A stretch of 64,000 nt of DNA from positions 389,147-453,146 of the forward strand of contig NZ_LR732817.1 of assembly GCF_902506195.1 (NCBI RefSeq). Direction: 5' to 3'. The translations under genes and the position numbers were made by a program. The DNA is from Citricoccus sp. K5 (GTDB lineage: Bacteria; Actinomycetota; Actinomycetes; Actinomycetales; Micrococcaceae). Shown here piece after piece: positions 49,496-58,601 of the stretch. The notes beneath the pieces were generated by a model, which saw nothing but the letters and a program-made list of their open reading frames with translations, did not search any database and had not been told where the DNA came from. The number at the start of each line of letters is the position of its first letter. Position 1 is the first letter of the stretch.

Positions 49496-50824
49496 GTGAC
49501 AGAGCCGAACACCGCGCCCTCCCAGTCCGCCACCACCACTGCCACCACCTTCGGGGCCGGGCTGAACACCCAGCCCCTGGCCGAGGTCGATCCCGAGATC
49601 GCCGCCGTCCTGGGCCAGGAACTCGGCCGCCAGCGGGACACCCTGGAGATGATCGCCTCCGAGAACTTCGTCCCGCGGGCGATCCTCGAGACCCAGGGCT
49701 CGGTCCTGACCAACAAGTACGCCGAGGGCTACCCGGGCCGCCGCTACTACGGCGGCTGCGAGTACGTGGACGTGGCGGAGAACCTGGCGATCGAGCGGGC
49801 CAAGTCCCTGTTCGGCGCGGAGCACGTCAACGTCCAGCCGCATGCCGGCGCACAGGCCAACGTGGCCCTGATGACCGCCCTGATGCAGCCCGGTGACACC
49901 CTCATGGGCCTGTCCCTGGCCCACGGTGGTCACCTCACCCACGGCATGAAGCTCAACTTCTCCGGCAAGACCTATGACATCGCCGCCTATGAGGTGGATC
50001 CGGACACCTACCGGATTGACATGGACAAGGTGCGCGAGAAGGCGCTGGAGGCCAAGCCGACCATGATCGTGGCCGGCTGGTCCGCCTACCCCCGCCAGCT
50101 CGACTTCGAGGCCTTCCGCTCCATCGCCGATGAGGTCGGAGCCAAGCTCTGGGTGGACATGGCCCACTTCGCCGGCCTGGTGGCCGCCGGGTTGCACCCG
50201 AACCCGGTGCCGCACGCCGACGTCGTGACCTCCACCGCGCACAAAACGCTGGCCGGTCCGCGCTCGGGATTCATCCTCTCCAGGGAGGAGTACAAGAAGA
50301 AGATCGACTCCGCCGTCTTCCCGGGCCAGCAGGGCGGACCGCTGATGCACGCGATCGCCGGCAAGGCCGTGGCCTTCAAGATCGCGGCCTCCGAGGAGTT
50401 CGCCGAGCGCCAGCGCCGCACCATCGAGGGCGCCCAGATCCTCGCCGAGCGCCTGACCGCGGCCGACGTGACCGAGCACGGCGTCTCCATCCTGACCGGG
50501 GGCACCGATGTGCACCTGATCCTCGTGGACCTGCGCCACGCCGAACTGGACGGCCGCCAGGCCGAGGACTTGCTGCACGAGGTCGGCATCACCGTGAACC
50601 GCAACTCGGTCCCGTTCGATCCGCGCCCGCCGATGACCACCTCTGGGCTGCGCATCGGCACGCCGGCACTGGCCACCCGCGGCTTCGGCGCCACAGAGTT
50701 CACCGAGGTCGCGGACATCATCGCCCAGACCCTCAAGCCGTCCCCGGACGTGCCGGCCCTGCGCGCCCGGGTGCAGAAGCTGGCCGAGGACTTCCCGCTG
50801 TACGAAGGCCTCGAGGGCTGGTGA
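49496..50824 (+). CDS. glyA: Serine hydroxymethyltransferase
   Basis: A 442-residue PLP enzyme converting serine and THF to glycine and methylene-THF. The PLP lysine lies in [31 protein letters not shown] near the N-terminus and [19 protein letters not shown] are diagnostic. It starts at GTG 49496. The N-terminal about 20 residues are Thr/Ala-rich and longer than in E. coli. folD follows after 138 bases, giving a THF one-carbon pair; purU lies about 4.5 kb to the left. Confidence 0.97.
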   Translation: MTEPNTAPSQSATTTATTFGAGLNTQPLAEVDPEIAAVLGQELGRQRDTLEMIASENFVPRAILETQGSVLTNKYAEGYPGRRYYGGCEYVDVAENLAIERAKSLFGAEHVNVQPHAGAQANVALMTALMQPGDTLMGLSLAHGGHLTHGMKLNFSGKTYDIAAYEVDPDTYRIDMDKVREKALEAKPTMIVAGWSAYPRQLDFEAFRSIADEVGAKLWVDMAHFAGLVAAGLHPNPVPHADVVTSTAHKTLAGPRSGFILSREEYKKKIDSAVFPGQQGGPLMHAIAGKAVAFKIAASEEFAERQRRTIEGAQILAERLTAADVTEHGVSILTGGTDVHLILVDLRHAELDGRQAEDLLHEVGITVNRNSVPFDPRPPMTTSGLRIGTPALATRGFGATEFTEVADIIAQTLKPSPDVPALRARVQKLAEDFPLYEGLEGW

Positions 50825-50904
50825 TCGCCGCGGCTCCCCAGCGGGAGCCGTAGCAACCCGCAGTGAACCGGAGTGGTGCCGTCCTGGTGACAGGCGCCAC
50901 TCCG

Positions 50905-50926
50905 ATCACTATGGTGATAGGTATTC
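50905..50926 (+). promoter_or_regulatory. folD promoter element shared with purU
   Basis: ATCACTATGGTGAT followed by AGGTATTC. ATCAC-TATG-GTGAT is a perfect 5-base inverted repeat. 20 of 22 bases equal the purU element, and both sit at the same place relative to a TATnCt/a -10-like hexamer. It starts 59 bases and ends 37 bases before the folD GTG, inside the gap after glyA. Confidence 0.68.
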
Positions 50927-50962
50927 ATTTTGGTCGACCCCCGCAAGGAAGCGTGAACCGCC

Positions 50963-51850
50963 GTGACCGCACAGAAGCTCGATGGCCGTGCCACTGCCGC
51001 CGCCATCAAGAAGGATCTCACCGAACGCGTCGAGGTACTCCGTGGCCAGGGTGTGGTGCCCGGGCTGGGGACCGTCCTGGTGGGGGAGGACCCGGGTTCG
51101 CAGTCCTACGTGGCCGGCAAGCACCGTGACTGCGCCGAGGTGGGGATCACCTCGATCCGCCGTGACCTGCCTGACTCCACCACGGAGGAAGAACTCCTCG
51201 CGGTGGTGGAGGAGCTGAACGCCAGCGACGAGTGCACCGGGTACATCGTGCAGCTGCCGCTGCCGAAGCACATCGACACGGACCGGATCTTGGAGGCCAT
51301 CGACCCGGACAAGGATGCCGATGGCCTGCACCCGATGAACCTGGGCCGGCTGGTCGCCTCCGTGGGCGGCGAGATGACGTCTCCGTTGCCCTGCACGCCG
51401 AAGGGCTGTGTGGAGCTGCTGAAGCACTATGGGATCGATCTGGCCGGCAAGCTCGTACTGGTCATCGGCCGGGGCGTGACCATCGGTCGTCCGGCCGGCC
51501 TGGTGCTGACCCGCCGGGATGTCAACGCCACCGTGGTCCTGGCCCACACCGGGACGAAGGACCTCAAGGCGGAGCTGGCCCGGGCGGACGTCATCATCGC
51601 CGCCGCGGGCGTGGCCCACATGGTCAAGCCCGAGGACGTCAAGGAGGGCGTGATCGTCCTGGACGTGGGCGTCTCCCGCGTCACCGGGGAGGACAGCAAG
51701 GCGAGGATCACCGGTGACGTGGATCCGGCGGTGGCCGAGAAGGCGTCCTGGATGGCACCCAATCCCGGAGGCGTCGGGCCGATGACCCGGGTGGAGCTGC
51801 TGGCCAACGTGGTGGAGGCGGCCGAGCGGGCCGTCGCCGCACGAGTCTGA
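50963..51850 (+). CDS. folD: Methylene-THF dehydrogenase / cyclohydrolase
   Basis: A 295-residue bifunctional enzyme interconverting 5,10-methylene-, methenyl- and 10-formyl-THF. The catalytic lysine is in [14 protein letters not shown], followed by [18 protein letters not shown] and the NADP loop [11 protein letters not shown]. It starts at GTG with AAGGAAG upstream. It supplies 10-formyl-THF to PurN and PurH encoded in the same window. The separate promoter element suggests it can be expressed apart from glyA. Confidence 0.97.
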   Translation: MTAQKLDGRATAAAIKKDLTERVEVLRGQGVVPGLGTVLVGEDPGSQSYVAGKHRDCAEVGITSIRRDLPDSTTEEELLAVVEELNASDECTGYIVQLPLPKHIDTDRILEAIDPDKDADGLHPMNLGRLVASVGGEMTSPLPCTPKGCVELLKHYGIDLAGKLVLVIGRGVTIGRPAGLVLTRRDVNATVVLAHTGTKDLKAELARADVIIAAAGVAHMVKPEDVKEGVIVLDVGVSRVTGEDSKARITGDVDPAVAEKASWMAPNPGGVGPMTRVELLANVVEAAERAVAARV

Positions 51851-51893
51851 CGCCGGCCCAGCCCAGCTGAGACCTCGGACCCAGTCCTCGGGC

Positions 51894-53414
51894 TCAGTCC
51901 TCGAGGACCAGGGTGCCGCCGCGGTACCGGCGGATGTAGTCGAGCACGCCCGCAATGAGGGTCACGGCCAGGAGCCCCATGACCACCAGCAGGGCCGTGT
52001 CAGCGGCGTCTCCATAGGAGACGGCCACGGCGGCTGCATCAGCGGCCGCTCCATCAGCACCGCCCGTGGCTGCGCCGGTGCCGGACGCGGCCAGGGAGGC
52101 GTAGAACGCGCCGGTGACGGCGGCCAGCCCGGTGGCGGTCAGCACGCGTTGTGCAGTCTGGGAGACGCCGCCGGCGGCCCCGGCGGCGTGGGGCGGGACC
52201 TCGTGCATGGTCAGGACCTGGGAACTGGTCATCAGCAGCGCCTGGGCCGGCCCGAAGGGGAACAGGCAGAGCGCGAGTGTCCAGAAGGGCCAGGCCCCGA
52301 GGGCGATCTGGTGGAACGCGACCATGCCCAAGGCCACCGCACCCAGGGCCAGTACGGCGCCGGCCACCACGAACAGCGGCCCGCGGCGGTGGACATGGCT
52401 GCCGATCCACGGTGAGAGGACCATGACCGCCAGCGCAGTGGGCAGCGAGGTCATCCCGGCGGCCAGGGCCGAGTATCCGAGTCCCTGCTGCGTCACGATG
52501 GCCTGGACGGCCCACAGCCCGGGCATGGCCCCCAGCAGGAAGGCCGTGGCCACCGTGCTGTAGCTGAACGACGGGATGCGGAACAGGGCCGGGTCCACCA
52601 TGGGCGCGCGTCCGGTGACCGGGAACCGCGCCTTCATGCGCTGCTCCCACAGCCACCAGGCCCCGAGCAGCACCGCCGCCGCGGCCAGCAGGAGCCACGT
52701 GCCGGGCAGGATGAACGGGACCATCAGGCAGACGACGGCGGCAGCCAGGAGCACGGCTCCGACCGGGTCCAGAGCCCCCAGGCTGCGCCGGGCCTCCTCG
52801 GAACGGACGCGTGCCGGTGGGCGGAGCCAGGCGGCGGCCAGGACGGCGGAGAGCACGCCGAAGGGGACATTGATCAGGAAGGTGGTGCGCCATCCCCACT
52901 CGGGGCCGAGGGCGCCGAGGATCACTCCGCCCAGGGTCGGCCCGATGGCCACGCCCAGCCCCACCACGGTGCCGAACAGTCCGTAGGCGCGCCCGCGGGC
53001 CCGGCCGTGGAAGACGTTCTGGATGATGCCGATGATCTGCGGATTGAGCAGTCCGGACCCCAGGCCCGTCACCACGCGGGACAGGTTGAGCATGAGGGGG
53101 TCCGCGGACAGGCCGGAGGCCAGCGATCCCACGGTGAACAGCAGGATGCCGGCAATGAAGATCGGCTTGCGTCCCCAGAGGTCGCCGGCACGGCCCGCCG
53201 CCACGAGCACCACGCCGAAGGACAGGGCGTAGCCGGCCAGGACCCATTGGAGATCGGCGGAGCTGGCGTTCAGGCCGCCCTCGATCGCCGGCAGGGCCAC
53301 GTTGACCACGCTGACGCTCATGAGGGACATGAACAGGGGCACCAGGAGTACCACGAGGATCTTGTTTCCACCGGCGGGCTGGGCCGGCCGCGGTGCGGGG
53401 TGCTGTGCCGTCAT
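51894..53414 (-). CDS. MFS exporter, DHA2 (14-span drug:H+ antiporter) type
   Basis: 506 residues with about 14 spans. VALPAIEGGLNASSADLQWVLAGYAL (TM1-2, the D1 motif region), AGDLWGRKPIF (motif A) and GLGVAIGPTLGGVI (antiporter motif C) assign it to the DHA2 family of multidrug or dye exporters. The start ATG 53414 overlaps the end of the upstream MFS gene as ATGA; the longer open frame upstream is a shadow of that gene. The substrate is unknown. Confidence 0.88.
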   Translation of the reverse strand: MTAQHPAPRPAQPAGGNKILVVLLVPLFMSLMSVSVVNVALPAIEGGLNASSADLQWVLAGYALSFGVVLVAAGRAGDLWGRKPIFIAGILLFTVGSLASGLSADPLMLNLSRVVTGLGSGLLNPQIIGIIQNVFHGRARGRAYGLFGTVVGLGVAIGPTLGGVILGALGPEWGWRTTFLINVPFGVLSAVLAAAWLRPPARVRSEEARRSLGALDPVGAVLLAAAVVCLMVPFILPGTWLLLAAAAVLLGAWWLWEQRMKARFPVTGRAPMVDPALFRIPSFSYSTVATAFLLGAMPGLWAVQAIVTQQGLGYSALAAGMTSLPTALAVMVLSPWIGSHVHRRGPLFVVAGAVLALGAVALGMVAFHQIALGAWPFWTLALCLFPFGPAQALLMTSSQVLTMHEVPPHAAGAAGGVSQTAQRVLTATGLAAVTGAFYASLAASGTGAATGGADGAAADAAAVAVSYGDAADTALLVVMGLLAVTLIAGVLDYIRRYRGGTLVLED

Positions 53415-54727
53415 GACATTTCCCGCTGAAGGTGGCGCCCCTGGACCAGCCAGTAGACCGGGACCAGGGCCACCAGGAACCCGGCCAGGACCCAGTACAG
53501 GCCAGCGGTGCCCCACCACTGGACCAATGCCCCGGCGAGCAGCGGGCCCAGGCCCATGCCGGCGTCGATCCCCAGGAAGTACGTCGAGGCACCCATGCCG
53601 GCGCGCTCGCGGGGCACCTGGGTCACACAGATGACCTGTCCGGCGGACTGCAGCTGACCGTAGCCGAGGCCCACCAGGACCGCCGCGGCCATGAGGCCCA
53701 TCACGGAGCCGGCCACGGCGATGGTCGCCAAGCCGGCCGCGAAGAGCAGGAACGCCGGGATCATCACGATATTGGCGCCCTTGCGGTCCATCAGCCGGCC
53801 CGTGAAGAGCCGGGAGACCAGGACGGTGAGGGCGTAGACCGCGAAGAACAGGCTCGCCACGGTGCCGAAGTCGCGTTCCGAGACCAAGGTGGCCAGGAAC
53901 GTCACGATGCCCGCGTAGCCCAGCGAGTACAGGGCCCCGATGGCGGCGGTGGGGGCCGCGCCGGGCTCCACGTACCGGGCCCACCACGGGCGCGTGGCCT
54001 CGGGAGGTGCACTGGCTGACCCGGCGGCAGCATCGGTCTCCATCACCGCTGGAACCTCGGGAACCTCGGGAGCCTCGGGAGTCTCGAGGACAGGCTCCGA
54101 GTCCCGGGGGCGCACGTCCATGAACAGGGCGATGACGAGACCGGCCAGGGAGACGGCCGAGGCGATGACGGCCACGGTGCCGAAGCCCGTGCCGCCCAGG
54201 GCCAGGCCGACCATCGGTCCGGCGGCCACGCCGATCAGCGTGGAGGACGAGTAGTGGCTGGTGCCCTCGGACATCCGCCTCCCAGGTACGCGGTTCACGG
54301 CGGCCGCGGCGATCACGGAGGAGGAGACCCCGAAGGTCAGTCCGTGTACGGCACGCACGAGCAACAGTGCCCAGACCGCACCGGAGGCCCAGTAGAGCAA
54401 GGGAGCCACGATGAAGGCGATGAACCCCACCAGCAACAGGGGGCGGGAACCGAAGCGCTCGATCAGGGGGCCGGCCAGCAACCGGGAGATGAGGGTGCCC
54501 ACGATGAAGACGGAGGCCACGGCGCCCCCGACGGAGTCGCCCACAGCGAACCGGGCCACCGTGTAGGCCGCCACGGTGGAGAGCAGGAAGTGCACGTTGA
54601 AGAACATCATGATGTTCGCCAGGCAGGCGAGGACGAAGCCCCGGTTCCAGAGCCCGCCAGGGACGGCTGACCTGCCCGGAGGCGGGTGAGGACCCCCGTG
54701 GGCGGTGCGGCGCGGCGACTGGGACAT
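53411..54727 (-). CDS. MFS transporter, 12-span
   Basis: 438 residues with 12 spans and a hydrophilic central loop of about 45 residues rich in Pro/Glu/Val (ETPEAPEVPEVPAV) between the two halves. AGPLIERFGSRPLLL is the loop 2-3 motif and TGRLMDRKGANIV its C-terminal repeat. It resembles the YfcJ/arabinose-efflux-like group. TACTCT lies exactly 7 bases before ATG 54727, suggesting a leaderless message. It is translationally coupled to the DHA2 exporter that follows. Confidence 0.83.
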   Translation of the reverse strand: MSQSPRRTAHGGPHPPPGRSAVPGGLWNRGFVLACLANIMMFFNVHFLLSTVAAYTVARFAVGDSVGGAVASVFIVGTLISRLLAGPLIERFGSRPLLLVGFIAFIVAPLLYWASGAVWALLLVRAVHGLTFGVSSSVIAAAAVNRVPGRRMSEGTSHYSSSTLIGVAAGPMVGLALGGTGFGTVAVIASAVSLAGLVIALFMDVRPRDSEPVLETPEAPEVPEVPAVMETDAAAGSASAPPEATRPWWARYVEPGAAPTAAIGALYSLGYAGIVTFLATLVSERDFGTVASLFFAVYALTVLVSRLFTGRLMDRKGANIVMIPAFLLFAAGLATIAVAGSVMGLMAAAVLVGLGYGQLQSAGQVICVTQVPRERAGMGASTYFLGIDAGMGLGPLLAGALVQWWGTAGLYWVLAGFLVALVPVYWLVQGRHLQREMS

Positions 54728-54734
54728 GAGATCC

Positions 54735-54740
54735 AGAGTA
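54735..54740 (-). promoter_or_regulatory. -10-like box of the coupled MFS pair
   Basis: TACTCT on the minus strand lies 7 bases before ATG 54727. Confidence 0.45.
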
Positions 54741-54791
54741 AGCCGGTGGCGATCAGAACCCCGCCGGGACACCACGCGCCGTCACATGCGG

Positions 54792-54797
54792 GATAAT
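54792..54797 (+). promoter_or_regulatory. -10 box of the Gly-X-Y-tail membrane protein gene
   Basis: GATAAT lies 7 bases before ATG 54805. The match to TATAAT and the spacing support a leaderless transcript. Confidence 0.5.
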
Positions 54798-54804
54798 CGT
54801 CTCC

Positions 54805-55494
54805 ATGGATGCAGTGGAGAGTGGAACCGACCGTCAGCCCGGCCGTCCCGGTGCCGCCAAGGCCAGGGGCTGGGGCGCGAAGGGCAGTGGCATCACGTTC
54901 GCCGTCATGTTGGTCGTGCTGCTCGTGGCGCTGCTCTTCGCCGCCAACCAGAATGACGTGATCGGATGGCTGCTGGTGGTCATCTCCGCCGGCTGGCTCG
55001 CGCTGGCCGCCCTGGTGGTCCTCGGAGTGCGCCGCGGTGCGCGATCGGTGGACCGCCGGATGAAGGACCTCTCCGCCTCCCTCGCCCCGCGTGTCGGTGC
55101 GGCGGACACCCCGTCCACACCCTCCTCCTCATCCTCCGCTTCCTCCCGCACCTCGGGTCAGGCCGGAGCAACCGGGGGCGGCGCGTCCGACCCGATGCGG
55201 GACACCAAACTGGACCACTCCTTCAAGATCGTCCAGGTCCAGACCCGCGTGGTCACCGAGGAGCTGTCCAAGGGCGCCGACTCGGACTCGGACATGATCG
55301 CGCGCGCCCTCGAGACGATCCACATCACCTCCGCCAACGCCCGGGAGATGATCAAGGAGACCTCCGCGCCCTCGGGCGGCGAAGGCAAGACTGGCGAGAC
55401 TGGCGAGACAGGCAAGGCAGGCAAGACAGGCAAGACTGGGACGGCGAGGGCCGCGGGGACCGAGGGGCCGATCACCGGGGAAGTCATCAACTGA
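54805..55494 (+). CDS. Two-span membrane protein with collagen-like Gly-X-Y tail
   Basis: 229 residues: basic N-terminus, two spans (about 31-47 and 52-73), a Ser-rich linker (about 100-125), a conserved-looking helical region (KLDHSFKIVQVQTRVVTEELSKG, about 135-185), and a tail of six tandem Gly-(Lys/Glu)-(Thr/Ala) triplets (194-211). I do not recognise a named family; the middle region looks like a cytosolic interaction domain. It is divergent from the MFS pair and 100 bases before xthA. Confidence 0.72.
   Translation: MDAVESGTDRQPGRPGAAKARGWGAKGSGITFAVMLVVLLVALLFAANQNDVIGWLLVVISAGWLALAALVVLGVRRGARSVDRRMKDLSASLAPRVGAADTPSTPSSSSSASSRTSGQAGATGGGASDPMRDTKLDHSFKIVQVQTRVVTEELSKGADSDSDMIARALETIHITSANAREMIKETSAPSGGEGKTGETGETGKAGKTGKTGTARAAGTEGPITGEVIN
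55384..55437 (+). repeat. Six tandem 9-bp units encoding Gly-X-Y triplets
   Basis: Units of the form GGC(A/G)AG(A/G)C(T/A) repeat six times in frame and encode GKT GET GET GKA GKT GKT. Unit gain or loss keeps the reading frame, so tail length could vary between strains. Confidence 0.8.
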
Positions 55495-55581
55495 TTTCCG
55501 GACTCGTCCCGTTCGTTCAGCTCGTCCTGCGTGCCGCAGAACCGTCTCTGCCGCAGAACCTCCTGCGGGACGGATCGGCGA

Positions 55582-55587
55582 TAGGCT
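55582..55587 (+). promoter_or_regulatory. -10-like box of xthA (leaderless spacing)
   Basis: TAGGCT lies exactly 7 bases before GTG 55595. Just upstream, TGCCGCAGAACC occurs twice (near 55532 and 55549) and CCGCAG-6-CTGCGG can fold. Confidence 0.5.
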
Positions 55588-55594
55588 GGAACGC

Positions 55595-56503
55595 GTGACT
55601 TCTGCCGATACCGCACCCCAGCCCGACCGTCAGACCGAGACCCAGCCAGCACCCGTGGTCCACGCGAACGGCCACGACCCCAAGGCGGACGGCGCGCTTC
55701 GCCTGGCCACCGTGAACGTGAACGGTATCCGCGCCGCCCACCGCAAGGGCATGGGCGTCTGGTTCGCAGGCCGCGGTATCGACATTCTCACGCTGCAGGA
55801 GGTCCGCGCGCCGAAGGAGATCGTGGAGAGTCTCCTCGAGGAGATCACCGGTCAGGACTGGCATGTGGTGGAGACCGCCGCCGCCGCCAAGGGCCGGGCA
55901 GGCGTCGCGATCGCCACCCTGCTGGAACCTCAGGACGCCCGGGTGGGCATCGGGGACCCGTACTTCGATGACTCCGGTCGGTGGATCGAAACCGACCTGG
56001 TGGCCCCGGACGGCAAGATCCTCACCGTGGTCTCCGCCTACGTCCACTCCGGGGTCGTCGACACCCCCAAGCAGGTGGACAAGTACCGGTTCCTCGACGA
56101 GATGATCCGGTACCTTCCCGAACTCAAGGCCACCAAGGACTATGCCGTGGTCACTGGGGACCTCAACGTGGGTCACACGAAGCTGGACATCAAGAACTGG
56201 CGGGGCAACACCAAGAAGGCCGGCTTCCTGCCCGAGGAGCGCGCCTACTTCGACCGCTTCTTCGGCGAGGAGATCGGCTACGTGGACGTGCACCGCCGGC
56301 TCGCGGGAGATGTGGACGGGCCCTACACCTGGTGGTCCCAGCGGGGGCAGGCCTTCGACAACGACACGGGCTGGCGGATCGACTACCAGGCCGCCACCCC
56401 GGAGCTGGCCGCCAAGGCCACGTCCGCCGTGGTGGACCGTGCCCCGAGCTACGACACCCGCTTCTCCGACCACGCCCCGCTCGTGGTCGACTACCAGTTC
56501 TGA
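55595..56503 (+). CDS. xthA: Exodeoxyribonuclease III / AP endonuclease
   Basis: A 302-residue exonuclease-endonuclease-phosphatase family enzyme for base-excision repair. The metal Glu is in LQEVRAP, with [15 protein letters not shown] and the terminal [10 protein letters not shown] carrying the catalytic Asp/Asn and His. The N-terminal 30 residues are a poorly conserved extension. It starts at GTG 55595 without a Shine-Dalgarno, consistent with a leaderless message. trpS begins 10 bases after the stop, so the two form an operon. Confidence 0.94.
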   Translation: MTSADTAPQPDRQTETQPAPVVHANGHDPKADGALRLATVNVNGIRAAHRKGMGVWFAGRGIDILTLQEVRAPKEIVESLLEEITGQDWHVVETAAAAKGRAGVAIATLLEPQDARVGIGDPYFDDSGRWIETDLVAPDGKILTVVSAYVHSGVVDTPKQVDKYRFLDEMIRYLPELKATKDYAVVTGDLNVGHTKLDIKNWRGNTKKAGFLPEERAYFDRFFGEEIGYVDVHRRLAGDVDGPYTWWSQRGQAFDNDTGWRIDYQAATPELAAKATSAVVDRAPSYDTRFSDHAPLVVDYQF

Positions 56504-56513
56504 GGATCACGCG

Positions 56514-57593
56514 ATGACCGCCCTTCCCACTCCGGCCGATGTCCTGGCTCAGGACACCGCCGCCACCGCCCACCTGGCCGGGGCCGGCACCCGTCACCGA
56601 GTGCTGTCCGGCATGCAACCCTCTGCGGATTCGCTGCACCTGGGCAACTACCTCGGGGCGCTGGTCAACTGGGTGACGGTCCAGGACGACTTCGACGCCT
56701 ACTTCTTCATCCCGGACCTGCACGCCATCACGGTGCCGCAGGACCCGGAGGCCATGGTGAAGCGGACCCGGGTGGCGGCCGCCCAGTTCATCGCCGGTGG
56801 GATCGATCCGGAGCGATCCACCCTGTTCGTGCAGTCCCAGGTGCCCGAGCACACGCAGCTCGCGTGGATCCTGATGTGCATGACCGGGATGGGCGAGGCC
56901 CAGCGGATGACGCAGTTCAAGGACAAGGCGGCCCGGCAGGGCGCGGAGGCGGCCGGCGTCGGGCTCCTGGCCTATCCCATGCTGATGGCCGCTGACATCC
57001 TGCTGTACCAGCCGCACGGCGTCCCCGTGGGCGATGACCAGCGCCAGCACGTGGAACTGACCCGGGACCTCGCCCAGCGGTTCAACACACGCTTCGGCGA
57101 GACCTTCGTGGTGCCCACCGGCTTCTACCCGGAGAACGGCGCCCGCATCTATGACCTGCAGAACCCGACGTCCAAGATGTCCAAGTCGGCCGAGTCCCCG
57201 AACGGCCTGATCAACCTCCTCGACGATCCCAAGGTCATCGCCAAGCGCATCAAGTCCGCCGTGACGGACGACGGCACCGAGGTCCGTTTCGACCGCGAGG
57301 CCAAGCCAGGGGTGTCCAACCTGCTCTCGATCTTCGCCGCCTTCAGCGAGCGGACGATCCCGGAGCTCGAGGAGGCCTATGCCGGCAAGATGTACGGGCA
57401 CCTCAAGGTGGACCTGGCCGAGGTCGTCGTCGAGCGGCTGGCCCCGATCCGCACGCGGGCCCTGGAGCTGCTGAACGATCCGGCCGAGCTGGACCGTCTG
57501 CTGTCCCAGGGCGCACTGAAGGCCCGCGAGGTGGCCGGGCCGGTGCTCGCAGACGTGTACGCGAAGATGGGCTTCCAGCCGCCCAGCCGCTGA
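56514..57593 (+). CDS. trpS: Tryptophanyl-tRNA synthetase
   Basis: A 359-residue class I synthetase charging tRNA-Trp. [19 protein letters not shown] holds the HIGH-equivalent (HLGN) and SKMSKSAES the KMSKS loop. [15 protein letters not shown] and [17 protein letters not shown] are the tryptophan-pocket segments. The bacterial length is normal. It follows xthA by 10 bases. No T-box or leader peptide is seen. A hairpin lies after the stop. Confidence 0.97.
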   Translation: MTALPTPADVLAQDTAATAHLAGAGTRHRVLSGMQPSADSLHLGNYLGALVNWVTVQDDFDAYFFIPDLHAITVPQDPEAMVKRTRVAAAQFIAGGIDPERSTLFVQSQVPEHTQLAWILMCMTGMGEAQRMTQFKDKAARQGAEAAGVGLLAYPMLMAADILLYQPHGVPVGDDQRQHVELTRDLAQRFNTRFGETFVVPTGFYPENGARIYDLQNPTSKMSKSAESPNGLINLLDDPKVIAKRIKSAVTDDGTEVRFDREAKPGVSNLLSIFAAFSERTIPELEEAYAGKMYGHLKVDLAEVVVERLAPIRTRALELLNDPAELDRLLSQGALKAREVAGPVLADVYAKMGFQPPSR

Positions 57594-57617
57594 GACGCGT
57601 GGCGGTCGAGCGCTGAA

Positions 57618-57643
57618 ACGTGTCACGGGCACCCATGACACGT
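57618..57643 (+). terminator. Hairpin after trpS
   Basis: ACGTGTCA and TGACACGT form a perfect 8-bp stem with a 10-base loop, 24 bases beyond the trpS stop. There is no T-run. Confidence 0.5.
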
Positions 57644-57698
57644 GTCATCAGTTCGGTCGATTGCCCGTTGCGGCACTGCTCGGGCGGGAGAGACCTGA

Positions 57699-57704
57699 CA
57701 TACT
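57699..57704 (+). promoter_or_regulatory. Candidate -10 box of the ABC exporter operon
   Basis: CATACT lies about 45 bases before the ATPase start. No good -35 was found. Confidence 0.3.
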
Positions 57705-57749
57705 GGCGTGGAAACCCACCTCGACGGCAGTCACCACGAAAGGTCCCCC

Positions 57750-58601
57750 ATGTCAGCACCCGTTCTCGAGACAGAGAACCTGGTCAAGGTCTATGGGCGA
57801 GGAGAATCCCGCTTCGACGCCCTCAAAGGCCTGACCTTCGAGATCCACGAAGGCGAGTCGGTGGCGATCGTCGGCAAGTCGGGCTCCGGCAAGTCCACCC
57901 TGATGCACCTGCTGGCGCTGCTCGACGAGCCGACCTCCGGCGTGGTGGCCATGGGCGGCCGCCCCGTCAGTCAGCTGAAGCCCGCCCAGGTCTCCGCCCT
58001 GCGCAATGACACCTTCGGCTTCGTGTTCCAGCAGTTCTTCCTCAACGCCAACCAGACGGTGCTGGAGAACGTCATCCTGCCGCTGAAGATCGCAGGCGTC
58101 TCGGCGGCCGAGCGCAAGCGCCGCGGCATGGAGGTCCTGGAGCAGCTGGAGATGGCGGACAAGGCCAAGAACAAGGCCAATGACCTCTCAGGCGGACAGA
58201 AGCAGCGCGTCTGCATCGCCCGCGCCCTCATCAACCAACCGACCGTGCTGTTCGCCGATGAGCCGACCGGCAACCTGGACACCGCCACCGGCGAGGTCGT
58301 GGAGGACATCCTCTTCGGGCTGCACCGCGATCGGGGCATCACCCTGGTCGTCGTCACCCACGACGACGACCTGGCCTCCCGCTGTGACCGGCGCCTGCTG
58401 ATGCAGGACGGACTCATCGTCGCGGACGACCGGGGCGAGGCAGCCAAGGCCGCCGGGGCCGGCGTCGGGCAGGCCTCCCGTGAGGGCAGCCGCCAGGTGG
58501 GCGGACACGGCAAGCACGCCGCGCCCGCGCCGGTGGACGGGCAGCCGGCCTCCGGCCGGGGCGCTGAGACCGGCACCGGCACCGGGGAGGGACAGGCATG
58601 A
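57750..58601 (+). CDS. MacB/LolD-type ABC ATPase
   Basis: A 283-residue ATPase. Walker A GKSGSGKS (about 38-45), LSGGQKQR signature and ADEPTGNLD Walker B region are typical of the MacB/LolD/YknY family that works with FtsX-like permeases. The C-terminal about 50 residues form a Gly/Ala-rich low-complexity tail not usual in the family. ATG 57750 follows AAAGG and is preferred to the in-frame ATG at 57708. It overlaps the permease gene by 4 bases. Confidence 0.92.
   Translation: MSAPVLETENLVKVYGRGESRFDALKGLTFEIHEGESVAIVGKSGSGKSTLMHLLALLDEPTSGVVAMGGRPVSQLKPAQVSALRNDTFGFVFQQFFLNANQTVLENVILPLKIAGVSAAERKRRGMEVLEQLEMADKAKNKANDLSGGQKQRVCIARALINQPTVLFADEPTGNLDTATGEVVEDILFGLHRDRGITLVVVTHDDDLASRCDRRLLMQDGLIVADDRGEAAKAAGAGVGQASREGSRQVGGHGKHAAPAPVDGQPASGRGAETGTGTGEGQA

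Noticed and set aside
50825-50962. Tetrahydrofolate or glycine riboswitch before folD
   Set aside because: The gap is short and I could not form the needed helices; the shared 22-base element sits upstream of a -10-like box and is too short for a riboswitch.
57594-57749. T-box or attenuator linked to trpS
   Set aside because: The only hairpin lies after trpS, not before it, and no specifier or antiterminator sequence is seen.
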